A program made the translations under genes and the position numbers. Of a stretch of DNA of 64,000 bases, positions 35,313 through 46,122 are shown piece after piece (the first letter of the stretch is position 1; the number at the start of each line of letters is the position of its first letter). The DNA lies in assembly GCF_937616625.2 (NCBI RefSeq), contig NC_065576.1, forward strand, positions 4,962,501 through 5,026,500. The letters run 5' to 3'. Origin of the DNA: Mercurialis annua. Taxonomy: Eukaryota > Streptophyta > Magnoliopsida > Malpighiales > Euphorbiaceae. The notes beneath the pieces are model-generated. The model had not been told where the DNA came from and searched no databases. It saw nothing but the letters and a program-made list of their open reading frames with translations.

Positions 35313-36673
35313 TGGTATCAAAGCGGGTCCGAGCCCGGGAGATGGCGTTGCCACCGGTGTTGCCGCCGCGTTTCAGATTAAGTGTTTCTTCTCCGGTTAA
35401 CTGAACTGGATGTCCAGTCCCAGCAGTTTCGTGATTTCAGATTTATTGGTTTCAGCTTCTTCTCCGTTGTACCGAACTGGATGTCCAGTCCCAGCGGTCC
35501 GGATTGAATTTCAGTTTACGAGCATCGCTATCAGTGACTCAATGTTCGATTTCAGATTTCAGCTCAACGCAATATGTTGTTCATCACTATCGGTGGATTT
35601 AAGGTTCAATATCAGTTTCTGTTTATCACATTCGGTAAATGAGAAGTTTGATTCATATTTCAGTAGAATATTACCTTCATTGTTCGGTGATTTCAAGTTC
35701 AACTTCGATTTCACCTCTGGTTCCTTTCAATCAAATTCAGGTTTCAATTTCAGATTCTCTTTCGTTCAAATTCTGATATTATTTTGTTCTCTGTCAAACA
35801 TGATTTTGATGAGAGAATAGTAACCGTTTCTTGTTCATCATTGCTGCTCATTTCTTCCTGATTGTTGAGTAGATTCAATTCTTATCAATTGAGTTTCGTA
35901 TCTCTGATTTTTTGATTTTTCGTTTCTCACAAATATCATTTTCAGTCAATTCCTTATCTCTTGTTATCATTTGAGTTTTAATCTCAATATGATTTTGAGT
36001 TTCAAGGTTTGTTTAGTCTGAGCTATTCAATTTGGTGAAAACAAATAGATTTCAGTTTAGCTCATTAACCGTTCGGTAAAATTCCTCAATGAGATTTCAG
36101 CTATGGTTGCTGGTGTTTTTTTTTTTAGCTAGCATATGTGCTAGAATTATCTTGGGTGCTGATAGTCATGCCACAGAAGTTTTGTTGCTCTTGACTTGAA
36201 TTCTTTGGTTTGGGATTTTCCTTCAAATACTTAAAGCTCTACTGCTAGCGGATTAGTTATATGTCATGTATTGAAAATTGCTCAAACTTGTGGAGTTCTG
36301 CCATCATTCCATTGTTGTTAATAGTTGGTGTTTTGAGCTTTGTTGTTGAAATGGATGGATATCCATAGCTATTAGTGCAAAGTGGTTGCCTTCAAAGGTG
36401 TGTAATCCTATTATTGTTTTGAGCTTTGGAAGAAAATGAGATCAAGACATTCAGGTTGAATGAATTGATTGGATGCATTATTGCTTCTCTGCATATTAAT
36501 GATGAGAAATATATGGAAATGGGACATTAATATGGTCATTTGGAAAAGGATTTGAAAAGGTGGAGAGGGAGTTCCAGAATGAAAAAGGCACACTGAACAT
36601 GCAAATTGTTGCTGCAACATGGTCTCTTATCAAGCTAGACATCTTAGATATCTATGTCTAGCTTGAGGGGGGG

Positions 36674-36973
36674 TAACAGAGTTCATGCAAACTGTTGCTG
36701 CAAATACACAAGTCATGTTGCTTCGTTGCTATCGTGAAGGCCACTTCTCCGCTGCTCCAACATTGCTGCTATAAATTCCAGCTCATCAACAGCCAATTAC
36801 AGCTCATATACAGCTGGTTACAGCTCATCAACACACACAGTGTGTGTGCATAATTAGCTAGAAACGGTTATTGTATTTTCTCTATAAATAGAGATTTAGT
36901 TTTGTAATTAGTTTTAAGTTTTGTAATCTACAAACTTCAATCAATATAGTTGCTCTGTGTTTATTTTTTGATA
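36674..36973 (+). repeat. 3' LTR, TA...TA type
   Basis: Same length as the 5' LTR; differs by G to A in the AGCCAATTGCAG segment and C to T near the 3' end. Confidence 0.88.
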
Positions 36974-36978
36974 GCTTC

Positions 36979-37659
36979 AGAAATAAAAGAACTATCATTA
37001 TGAGCTTGAGCAAACTACATAGAAGCACAGTATCGTTGCTCTTTAAGGCTTGGTTTGTCACCTATTTCTCAGGCATTTTCAGCCCACAAACATCAATAGC
37101 TCTTATATTGTTTAATAAAATATAATTTTTTTCTTTACCTAAATGCCAAAATCATACAGAAAAATCGCCATTTCCGGATAAAAAGTAACATATGAAGAAA
37201 GACATGCTCTTGTTTCATTAAAAAGTGGGTAAGATTTCTTCCTTTTTTTTCTAAATTATGTCTTTTTGTGCTCTGTAAAAACTCTATCCTCCTAAAATTT
37301 TATTTTTATACCTACCATCAATGAAAAAGATTAAATTTTTTTATTAATGGTAGCCAATTTTATTTTAGTTTCATTATCTATTTATTGCTTGATATTTTAT
37401 TATTTTTATTAAAATAAAAATTAAATTAATTCTACCTTTTGATTATGAATTTTAATATTGAAAACTATATCAAAAAAATTCAACCATAATTATTTGTTAA
37501 AGACGTATTTAATTTTTATAAGAATTTTATATTTTAATTAAATATTAAGAGTTTTTGTCTTATCTTTTTTAAAGACAATTTGTTTTATTATTTTTTATGA
37601 AAAGTAAAAAAATTGTATAATTTAACAATTATGTAATTTAATTTTTAAATTTTGTTAAG
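36979..37659. other. AT-rich intergenic stretch
   Basis: No gene or clear repeat seen in about 680 bp. Confidence 0.45.
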
Positions 37660-37975
37660 CTGACGTTTGGATTGAGAGATTTTGGAGGTACAAAATTCCC
37701 GAATTTTACACAATCGATGAATTTCATGAAAATCCATTATTTGGTGTTAAAATGTATAGTATCAATAGATTGCGGCGATCTCTCGTATCTCTTTTCAAAT
37801 CTAATATTTCACCTAGAAGGTGAAAAGTTGAAATCCATGGATAATAGATTCAATTATATCACATTATAAATTTATGAATTCAATCTAAATGGTGGAATGT
37901 ATAAATTCATTGATTTTATATTTTATAAATTTAACAAAATTTATGGATTTTAAGAATTCTCAATCCAAATGGTAC
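37660..37975. mobile_element. Small TIR element
   Basis: GTTTGGATTGAGAGATTTTGG at the left and AAGAATTCTCAATCCAAATGG at the right are inverted, and TTAAG flanks both sides (37655-37659, 37976-37980). About 316 bp; the open frame inside has no similarity. Confidence 0.65.
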
Positions 37976-37978
37976 TTA

Positions 37979-39650
37979 AGAGTGTGTTTGGATACATGGA
38001 TTTGAATTTGGAATTTGGATTTTAAATTTTACATTTCAAATCCTACATTTCAAATCCATGAATTTCAAATTGATTGTTTGGATAAATAAAAAAATTTGAA
38101 GTTTCAATATATGTAATACTTAACTAATAATTAATTTTCTATTTTCTATTTTTTTTAAAAAAATTAATATTTTTTTAAATAATAATTCAAAAAATATATC
38201 TTTTTTACATCGAACCAAACCAATAGAATTAAAATTTTGAAAATAATATCTTTTTCAAAAAATCTTGAACCGGTTAATTTTTTTAGTTTGGTTTATATTA
38301 TAATGTAATTAAATTGTTTATGTTCAAAACCGAACCAAAAAATAAATTTTTTATAAAATCAAATTTATCTGAACAATTTTGTTTCCATTGTTTTAAAATA
38401 AAACCAAACCGAAATTTTGAATGAAATAATTTTCAACACGAAATTTTCCAATTTTTTAAAATTATTTTTAAATATTTTATAAAATTAATCCGAATAAATT
38501 TTTAAAGTTTAATAAAATTTCAATTTCGTCGGATATCTCAGAATCTCCTCCTCTGAAAAAAAAAAACAATTTCGTCTGACGGCTGCAGTAGGTACCTTGA
38601 AAGAGGAGGAGCCAAATCCTCTGGAAAAAAATTTCAAAAAAATATGTGGATTAAAAAAATTCGGAAAAAATTTCAGTCGAATAGCGGCTGCGGATACCTC
38701 GAAATAGGAGCCTGGTCCTCTTGAAAAAAAAAATCGTTAAAAAATTTATCAAAAAAAAATTCGGGAAACAATTTGTCAAACGGCCAAAACGAGTACCTCG
38801 GAAGAGGAGGAGCCTGATCCATTGAAGAAAAAAAATCAGAAAAACATTTTCAAAAAATATATGTAGATTAAAAAATTCAAAAAAAAATTGTCGAAAAATA
38901 ATTTTCGGTCAGACGCCGACAACAGGTACCTCGGGAAAGGAGGAGTCTGATCCTCCAAAAAAAATTCGGAAAACAATTTTCAGAAAAAATATGTGGATTA
39001 AAAAAATGGAAAAAAATTATCGGAATTTTTTTTGACGGACGCCGGCAGCGGTTATCTCAGAAGAGGAGGAACCTAATCCTTCAAAAAAAAAATCGGGAAA
39101 AAATTACTGTCGAAATTTTTTTTTCGGAAAAAGTCGAAAAAAAATTCCGGAAAAAATATAGGAATTAAAAAAATTCGGAAAAAATTTCCACCAAACGGCG
39201 GCAGCGGGTACCTTGAAAGAGGATGAGCCTGATCCTTCAGAAAAAAATTCCGGAAAAAATTACCGTCAGACAGCGGCGGCGGGTATCTCGGGCGGCGGCG
39301 GGTATCTCGGAAAAGTAGAAACATGCTCTTCCTCCATGATATTTTTTTTGAAAAAATAATTCGGAAAAATGTTAACCGGATAAAAATTTCTACTTTTTCT
39401 CCATTCGAATCGGGTTATAGTCGATTTTCGATTGAATTAAATTCAATCGGTTAATTTTAATATAATAAATATAATGAGATTATTTGAAATCCATAGGTTA
39501 TAGTAGTTATTTCAAATTCTCAACTTTGTGTGTGTTGAAATTAACTTGGATTTGACTCAAATCCAAATCCAACAAATTCTCCAATCCAAACAGAGAATTT
39601 GGCTCAAATCCAAATCCAAATCCAAATCCACCCTTATCCAAACGCACCCT
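37979..39650. mobile_element. 1.67 kb TIR element carrying a minisatellite
   Basis: The left end GAGTGTGTTTGGATACATGG and the right end CTTATCCAAACGCACCCT are inverted, and both continue into runs of ATCCAAATCC or its complement. No transposase is visible. The centre is occupied by the repeat at 38520-39335. Target duplication not clear; superfamily unassigned. Confidence 0.6.
38520..39335. repeat. Degenerate minisatellite, about 7 units of 100-150 bp
   Basis: Each unit has a GC-rich core like CGGCAGCGGGTACCTCGGAA then GAGGAGGAGCCTGATCCT, followed by an A-rich spacer with AAAAAATTCGGAAAAAATT and often ATATGTGGATTAAAAAA. Cores start near 38581, 38682, 38785, 38915, 39042, 39196 and 39271. Frames reading through it are artefacts of the repeat. 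Confidence 0.75.
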
Positions 39651-40429
39651 AAGTGATTTGTGGGCAATATTTTGATGTTTTTGAAAAATATTAAATTTTA
39701 TGATTTATCAGCAAAATTAATGCAATAATTTTTTCAAAAGGAGCGAAAATAGAATAGATCGAAACATAATGCGCCTGTAAATTGGGCTGTATATGTAGGG
39801 ACAAGAGAGAGACATCCTTAGTCACATTCTGTCTCTGTAATCACAAGTTTTATATACCATTCTAAAACTTATTTGCATCCAATTCCACCACACAAAATAC
39901 CTAAATTTATTCCTTTAAAATCAACATCAACTCACACACCGGCCCAAAATAAAATAAAAAAATCACTAACATGAAAGCTTCACAATCCTATTATCTTTCC
40001 CCAAAATTATATATCTCAACATATATAATAGCTTACACTTGTAAGATAATTACTTGAGGATCTCTATTCGATCCATAAGTTTATTTTCTTTTCAGAATTA
40101 TAGTTTTATTAGAAGTTCTCATTAATATTTTCATTAAAAATTATAAAATGCATATAAAATGTTAACTTCTTTAATTGGTTATAAATGCCTTGATTAATCA
40201 TATATAGCATTCAATCATTGTCACGGCGGTCCGTGAGTGTATAACATGATTAATTTCATATACCATGTCACTAATGATTATCATAATTAGATCATTGACA
40301 AGAATTTTCATCATGGTTTTATAATATTTTGAAGTAACGAAACAGATTTTACTAGCATCACTATAATCCTTGTCCCAGTGACTCCGTTTACCGCACACAT
40401 ATTGAAAATTATCAAAACGTTCGTATTGG
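39651..40429. other. Intergenic stretch
   Basis: No gene supported. A 66-codon minus frame at 40198-40398 lacks any recognisable similarity and was not called. Confidence 0.45.
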
Positions 40430-40437
40430 ATAGGCAG

Positions 40438-40742
40438 CTGTGGCGGAACCAGGACTCCAATTTAGGAGGGTCGGATTTTTTATGTTCGGCTATTTAAAAA
40501 AAATAAACTGCTGTAAAAAATTCAAATATGTAAATTTTCAGTTGTAGAGACGGTTAAAACCGCCCCTACATAGAAAAAATTGCCCCTACATAGAAAAAAC
40601 CGTCTCTAACACATGTAGGGGCGATTTTTAGGGGCAATTATAATCACCCTTATCTGAAAAATTCCAAAAATCCTTTTTTTTTAATTTTTTCCGGCGAAGA
40701 GGGTCGGCCAGCCCTCTTCGACCCTCCCTAGTTCCGCCCCTG
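40438..40742. mobile_element. hAT-type MITE with GGCGGAACCAGG ends
   Basis: Ends CTGTGGCGGAACCAGG and CTAGTTCCGCCCCTG are inverted, flanked by exact 8-bp repeats ATAGGCAG (40430-40437, 40743-40750). Eight-bp targets are typical of hAT elements. 305 bp, non-coding. Confidence 0.82.
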
Positions 40743-41452
40743 ATAGGCAGTCAATATATATGATTTTCACTCATTAACGCCATCACAGCTATGTTCAAAG
40801 GTCTTAAAATATCCACTTCCACTAGAATTAGTGGCAGATCTATACTTTTTTTCCAGTCCGAACTTAAATTTTAGTTCTTGTTTTGTTTTTGTTTTTAGAT
40901 TCGAATTTAACTTCTTTCTAAATCTTATCTCCTTTTAAAAATCCAAAACACACCGGAGTCTACTTGTATCCTAATTTAAAGATAGTTCCGCTCCTCTCGA
41001 ACACTCAAATACATGCTTGAGCCCTTTATTCTATCCTCAATTCCTCATCTATATAAAAAATCTTTTCAACTCTTGCTCCAATGGGAGCGTTTTAGGAACA
41101 AATATAAATACGTTATTTGGCCATGATTTTGAAGCCAAAACCTTTGTTCAATTTTCAAATTACCTTAAAACATTTTAAATATTCTTTTAAGAAGATGAGT
41201 GAAACTTCATTATATACTATAATCAAAGTATTATTAGTTTCATATGCTACAACTCAAATATAATCAACAAACTTTTATTAATTTTTTTTTTACTTAACAA
41301 TTATTAATAAATCTAAATAAAAAAAATCCTTGTAAATATACTTGAGAAAATGATTAATTAAGTTTATCTTTTGAGTTCAAACTACTATTTTCTTCATAAA
41401 TTCTAAAAATTACTATTTTTTTCTCAAATTTTAGTTTATATATTCTAAAATC

Positions 41453-41575
41453 CAGGGGCGGAACTAGGTTTTTTGAAATGGGAGGACAAAATTGTACAAA
41501 TTCTTTTTTGAGGAGGTGAAATGTATAAAAATTACTATATTTCCCCATCAGGCATATAGCCTGGTTCCGCCCCTG
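41453..41575. mobile_element. hAT-type MITE, 123 bp
   Basis: Perfectly inverted ends CAGGGGCGGAACTAGG / CCTGGTTCCGCCCCTG (one mismatch), with 8-bp flanks CTAAAATC and CTAGAATC. Same end family as the element at 40438. Confidence 0.82.
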
Positions 41576-42069
41576 CTAGAATCCTTTGGGAAAGTAGCGA
41601 TTTTTTGAAATTATAAGGAAAAACATTAATTTGAACTTAAATTTATGGAGTAATAATTATTAACTTATAAGAAATCATATTAAAAAGATATACATAATGA
41701 TAAAAAAGGAATTAAAATGTAGTTATGAAACAATACATAGCCCCACATGAGCATCAACTTTGTAATACATGCAAAAAAAGAGTATTTGCATGTATATAAA
41801 GACACTAAAGAATCTGGTAATGGCCGGCTTATTAGGTAAATCCAATTCTCTTTTGATCGGTCCCCAAAAATTAAAGAAACAAACAAATAAAAAGTAAGTA
41901 TTTGGGTATAACCTCTTACATACTTCTCCATTTCTATTCTTTTCTTTTTCAGTATTGCTTTATGTCTTTTACCCCTTTTTTTCTCATTTTTGTCTGATTT
42001 AAATATCTTCTTCTATTCTCTACATTCATAATCTCATACTTTTTAAATAATATATCCTTTTTTTCTCTT

Positions 42070-43053
42070 ATGTTTCAAGAAATGGCAGCAATTTCTGATG
42101 AGCTGAAATGGGAAAATTCTGAATCTCATGATCAAGAAACAGAAGCCGAAGAGGAATCATTATCGCTATGCGATTTACCCGTCGAGTTGATCCAAGCCGA
42201 AGAGGAAGCGAAAAATCAAGAAAGTGAAGCAATTCAAGAAGATTTCAAATTCGGATCATTCGATGATTCTTTATCTACAAAATCAGAAATGTGTTCTGCT
42301 GATGATATTTTCTTTAAAGGTCAAATTCTTCCATTTCGTCTCTCGGTCAGTTCCGAGAACAGTACTATTTCGTTCAAAAATAACAAATTCAGTGTAGCAG
42401 CCACGAGTTTATCAAGATCGGAATCTTTAGACCGTAATTCAACCGGAGAATTTACGAGTTCTTTTAGCAGCAGAAGCAGCAGCAGCAACAGCAGAAGCCA
42501 ATTTTCTTCGAGTAGTTCAAATTCAAGAATTTCGAAGCCAAGAATTACTCAGAATCAATTCAACTCGCATCCAAGTCCGAAGCCTCAAATCAAACAGCTC
42601 GTAAATCAAACGAACACCCGAAACAGAAAATCGACTACTACTGCTTGGGATTTTTTCAGATTGGGATTGGTACGGACACCCGAAATCGAATTGAAAGACT
42701 TCAAGAATCGTAGTTCTGTCAGCAGAAACAGCAGTTCCGGCAGTAGTAGTAATAATAGTAATAGTAATAATTCAAGCATCAAGATTATCGACAACGAAAG
42801 CGGCAAGAAATTGCCGAAACCGAAACCGAAAACGAAACAGAATTTGTTAAGTGGGTGTAATTGTACAGTTAGTGCAGTGAAATCAGTTCCATTAAACGTA
42901 AAAAATATCAAGAACAGCGGTAAAAATGATGAACAAGAAGTGAAAATAAAGCAGCAGAAAAAGCAAACAATGTCACGTCATCGAACATTTGAGTGGATTA
43001 AAGAGCTTTCTTCACATGCTAGCTTTCTTGATCATGAACAGAGCCACGCATGA
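42070..43053 (+). CDS. Serine-rich protein resembling membrane-associated kinase regulators
   Basis: Seen: a single-exon frame of 327 residues. Acidic N-terminus; FKFGSFDDS (60-67) and CSADDIFFKGQILPFRLS (75-92); a long Ser/Asn/Arg-rich stretch (about 115-235) with homopolymeric codon runs; WDFFRLG (193-199); a Lys/Pro-rich basic block (KLPKPKPKTK); GCNC (262-265); and a C-terminal FEWIKELSSHASFLDHE. Known: an (S)ADELFxxGQxLPLxL motif after a Phe-rich strand is shared by plant MAKR/BKI1-like proteins and related uncharacterised Ser-rich proteins. Inferred: probably a disordered, membrane- or kinase-associated regulator; no enzyme motif. Start: the ATG at 42082 (MAAISDELKW) has better context (AAGAAATGGC) than the one at 42070, so the true protein may be 323 residues. 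Alternative: a DUF1645-type protein. Confidence 0.75.
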   Translation: MFQEMAAISDELKWENSESHDQETEAEEESLSLCDLPVELIQAEEEAKNQESEAIQEDFKFGSFDDSLSTKSEMCSADDIFFKGQILPFRLSVSSENSTISFKNNKFSVAATSLSRSESLDRNSTGEFTSSFSSRSSSSNSRSQFSSSSSNSRISKPRITQNQFNSHPSPKPQIKQLVNQTNTRNRKSTTTAWDFFRLGLVRTPEIELKDFKNRSSVSRNSSSGSSSNNSNSNNSSIKIIDNESGKKLPKPKPKTKQNLLSGCNCTVSAVKSVPLNVKNIKNSGKNDEQEVKIKQQKKQTMSRHRTFEWIKELSSHASFLDHEQSHA

Positions 43054-45231
43054 AAAATCTTTATTTTTTTTTTCTTTCTCTCGCGCACGCCTTGTGTTCT
43101 TTTTTGTGGTTCTTGCTTTTTTTGGTTCTTTAATTTGAATTTTATTATATAGTATTATTGTTGTTATATATTTATGTTTAGCTCTCATTTCAAGAACTAG
43201 TAGTAGTGTTAATTTACTAACTATTAAGCAGTTTGGTAACACTTAAACAAAGTTTTAGATTCAAGCTTTATTAATATAAAAAATCTCTACTGACAGACTT
43301 ACTATGCTAGGTACGCGACACGGGTCGGATCCGAATTAGTCAGGACGAAACCTTAAAAACCGAATGTAAAAAAAAGTAATAGTGTTAATTTGTTTCTTTT
43401 TCTTGATAGATTGAGGTTTCTGTTTATTTTAATTGAAGAGAGCAAAATTTGAAAAGGGATGGCGGTGGTGGCGGTGGAAGTGGTGGTGGAGGTGGTTGTC
43501 ATGATTAAAGTGTGACCCATTGATGCTTTATGTGATGTGGGGCGTGAAAATGGCAATTCATGAATGCTTTTAAGAGAGAGACAATGAAGGATAATAGTAA
43601 TAATAATAACAATTGAAATTAGGGATGTAGATGTACTAGTACTACACATCTATGGATTCGATTAGGTAATACAAATATTAAAATAACGACTTTTGAAATA
43701 AAATAAAAATTAAACCAGATTAAAAAAATTGCATTCAACCGATGAATATATTTTAAATGTTATAAACGCTGAGCAGCAAATTGGTGGGTGTTGCTACCCC
43801 CCCTCCCATCATTCTTCAATTATCAAAAAAAACATTCAATTATGTTTTATTTTTAATAGTAATACATAGACATCTTTTTATAAATGTTTAAAATAAAAAA
43901 TATAGACATTTTGTACTTTTCTGTTAATTGTTATTTTAAAGTAAATTATAAATATTAAAAAAAAATCTATTTGTCTTAAATTTTAATATGAAAAAATAAT
44001 ATAATTTTATTTTTTAAAATATTAATAAAGACTAATAATTAAGAAAGATTAATTTTATTTAATATAATTTAATAAACTAAGAAGAATTAAAACAAATTCA
44101 GTTTTATAGATTGAATTACTTATTTAATGAAGTGATCAATAAGAAGGACAATTTAAAATATAATTTAATAGCATTCATTTGAAAATTTAGAAACTCATTT
44201 ATTTATAGAATTTGTTTTTAAAACAACAACCAAAAGAAGTGAAGGGAGTATTGAATTTATGATTTAAATTTAAAGTAAATTGTAATATATCATATTCCTT
44301 CCGTTTTTTTTTTAATTTTCTATTTAAGTAATATTGTTAATTTTAAGAAAATATTCTACCTGTCTTACATTATTGAGATTTATCTAACTCTAATTATTGA
44401 GACATTAGTGAAAAGTCTAATTTTATTAATTGAATTATCTATTTAATAAAGTTATTTAATAATCAGGTATAATTGCAAAAATCATCTAGAAAGTCTAAAG
44501 ACTCATGCAATTACATTTATATAGTCAATTAAAAAAAGCAAGGAAATATATTTTAATTATTTGAACACAGAAAAAATAATTTAATAAAATTATGTTATAA
44601 TAGATAAGTCGTACCACACTACAAAAAATATTATATTTGGTAGCAATAATTTTACAGCTAATTTTTATTTTTACTGCTAAAAAACATTTGGCAGTAATAA
44701 TTTTAAAAGTTGTTGCCATTAATTAGTTATAAGCAGCGATTTATATTTATTGCCAACTATTTAAGATAACATTTTATTAGCAGTAACATGGCATGATATT
44801 TTTATATTACTGTATATTAATAGTAACAATTTCATACTATTAGCTGCAAAAATATTTGCTGCTAATTCTACTATTCCTAATTACTTTTAATTTGATCCGA
44901 TCAAATTTTTGGTTGGTTCGATTTGGTGTGCACACCTCTGATCTGATTGAATAATCGAAATCTTTCTTTTTGATGATCTTTATCGTATGATTAGAAAAAG
45001 GCAATTTTGAGTGTGAGTGTGTGATATTAACGATTCTGTTTGGGTGTCATGTGCAATAATAAATTATTAGGTGATAAAAGTGAGTTTGCTAATTAAGAAT
45101 CCAACAATAATACCATTTCCTGTTATGATTGTTTGTCTATTTTAATGAAGGTAGGTAACATTTCCCTTTCTCTTAATGAATCTATCCCTTATGTCCCTTT
45201 ATGTATGTGGATCTAATCAAAGGATTCGTTT
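43054..45231. other. Intergenic stretch
   Basis: No gene. A GGT-rich patch lies at 43460-43500. CACTACAAAAAATATTA near 44618 looks like one terminus of a CACTA-type element, but no partner end was found. Otherwise AT-rich. Confidence 0.45.
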
Positions 45232-45300
45232 TTTTTAAAAGGGAAATTCTATTTAGCCCCAAATTTGTTGGACACAAAATGGCCAGAAAGGACTGTTTTG
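45232..45300. repeat. Left arm of a widely spaced inverted repeat
   Basis: Contains AAAAGGGAAATTCTATTTAG and TTGGACACAAAATGGCC. The reverse complement of about 57290-57365 gives AAAAGGGCACTGCTATTTGG and TTGGACACAAAATAGCCC in the same spacing. Possibly the two ends of one large TIR transposon later filled by LTR insertions. Confidence 0.55.
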
Positions 45301-45826
45301 GAAAAATTTAAACCAGTTATCATAACTTGTATTACCAATAACTTGTAATCCTCACCGCCATTAGGCATTAACTATTACGAAAGCTGTCAGTTTTGCATCC
45401 CAATATTAGGAAAGCTAATGGCATTTCATTTTAAAAAAAATATAATAATAATGTGTACTAGTATAATTTTAAATATTACTATTATTTATATTTCAAATTT
45501 TAAAAACATGTTATATTTAATAATTTTAGAAAAAGATAATTTATTTACAAAAGCTTTGATTTAATTGAAAAACATATATTTTACTTAACGCACCAAATGC
45601 ATGTGTTTTAATTTTATTCTTTTATTATAAATAAAAATATTCGTATCAGATTTAATATTAAAATTAATATATAATAACTTTTCAGTTGACATATTTATAT
45701 TTGACTTAAATGTATCAAAAATCATAAACTTTTCTGTGTTTTTAGTATTTAATATAATCTTTTAATTTTGGCAATATTTAATATGAATTTTTTAATTTTT
45801 TGTAATTAAGAACACGTGTATGTTTA

Positions 45827-46122
45827 TGTAATACCCCATGGATTTGACATCGGCAATTGGACCACGTGTCAAGTTTTAAGTCACCAGAGTGGCGGTAATA
45901 GAAAAATTACTGGAAGACTTAAAGTAAATAAGACCCGAGAAAGTCAGTTATGAAATTCCAATATGGAAATTTTGGAACTGAATATTGAATAAAAAAAGTG
46001 AGATCGGGATTAAAAAAGGCTATAAATTAAAATAAAATAACTTATGAGTTCGAGGCTAATTATTTCACGTCAAGGTTTGTAAAATAATTCTGAAAAGCTA
46101 TGCCTAAATTTTTTTAAATTTT
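45827..46122 (+). repeat. Left part of a split solo LTR
   Basis: Starts TGTAATACCCCATGG and continues with TTGGACCACGTGTCAAG, clearly related to the start of the LTR at 46123. It ends at the ATTTT target of the inner element and resumes at 55064. Preceding bases GTTTA resemble GTTTC after the right end, a possible 5-bp target duplication. Confidence 0.75.

Larger units (their letters stand above)
35013..36973 (+). mobile_element. Non-autonomous LTR element with TA...TA ends
   Basis: LTRs 35013-35312 and 36674-36973 are both 300 bp and differ by eye at two positions. GCTTC is duplicated at 35008-35012 and 36974-36978, which fixes the ends: TAACAGAG...TGATA, not TG...CA. TGGTATCAAAGC, matching the initiator-Met tRNA primer site with one change, starts right after the left LTR. 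A polypurine tract GAGGGGGGG precedes the right LTR. The 1361-bp interior has no gag or pol domain; a 136-codon frame at 35410 shows no known motif. Non-canonical ends are known mainly from copia elements, so a copia-derived non-autonomous element is likely. Confidence 0.9.

Noticed and set aside
39073..39324. 83-codon minus frame rich in Phe/Arg/Pro
   Set aside because: Pure translation of the minisatellite; no independent coding signal.
40198..40398. 66-codon minus frame beginning MCGKRSHWDKDY
   Set aside because: No recognisable family, isolated and AT-rich; not enough to call a gene.
42606..42911. 101-codon minus frame rich in Leu
   Set aside because: Complement of the Ser/Asn-rich segment of the gene at 42070-43053.
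44618..44900. CACTA transposon suggested by CACTACAAAAAA
   Set aside because: Only one terminus visible; no inverted partner or transposase found, so only mentioned as a possible remnant.
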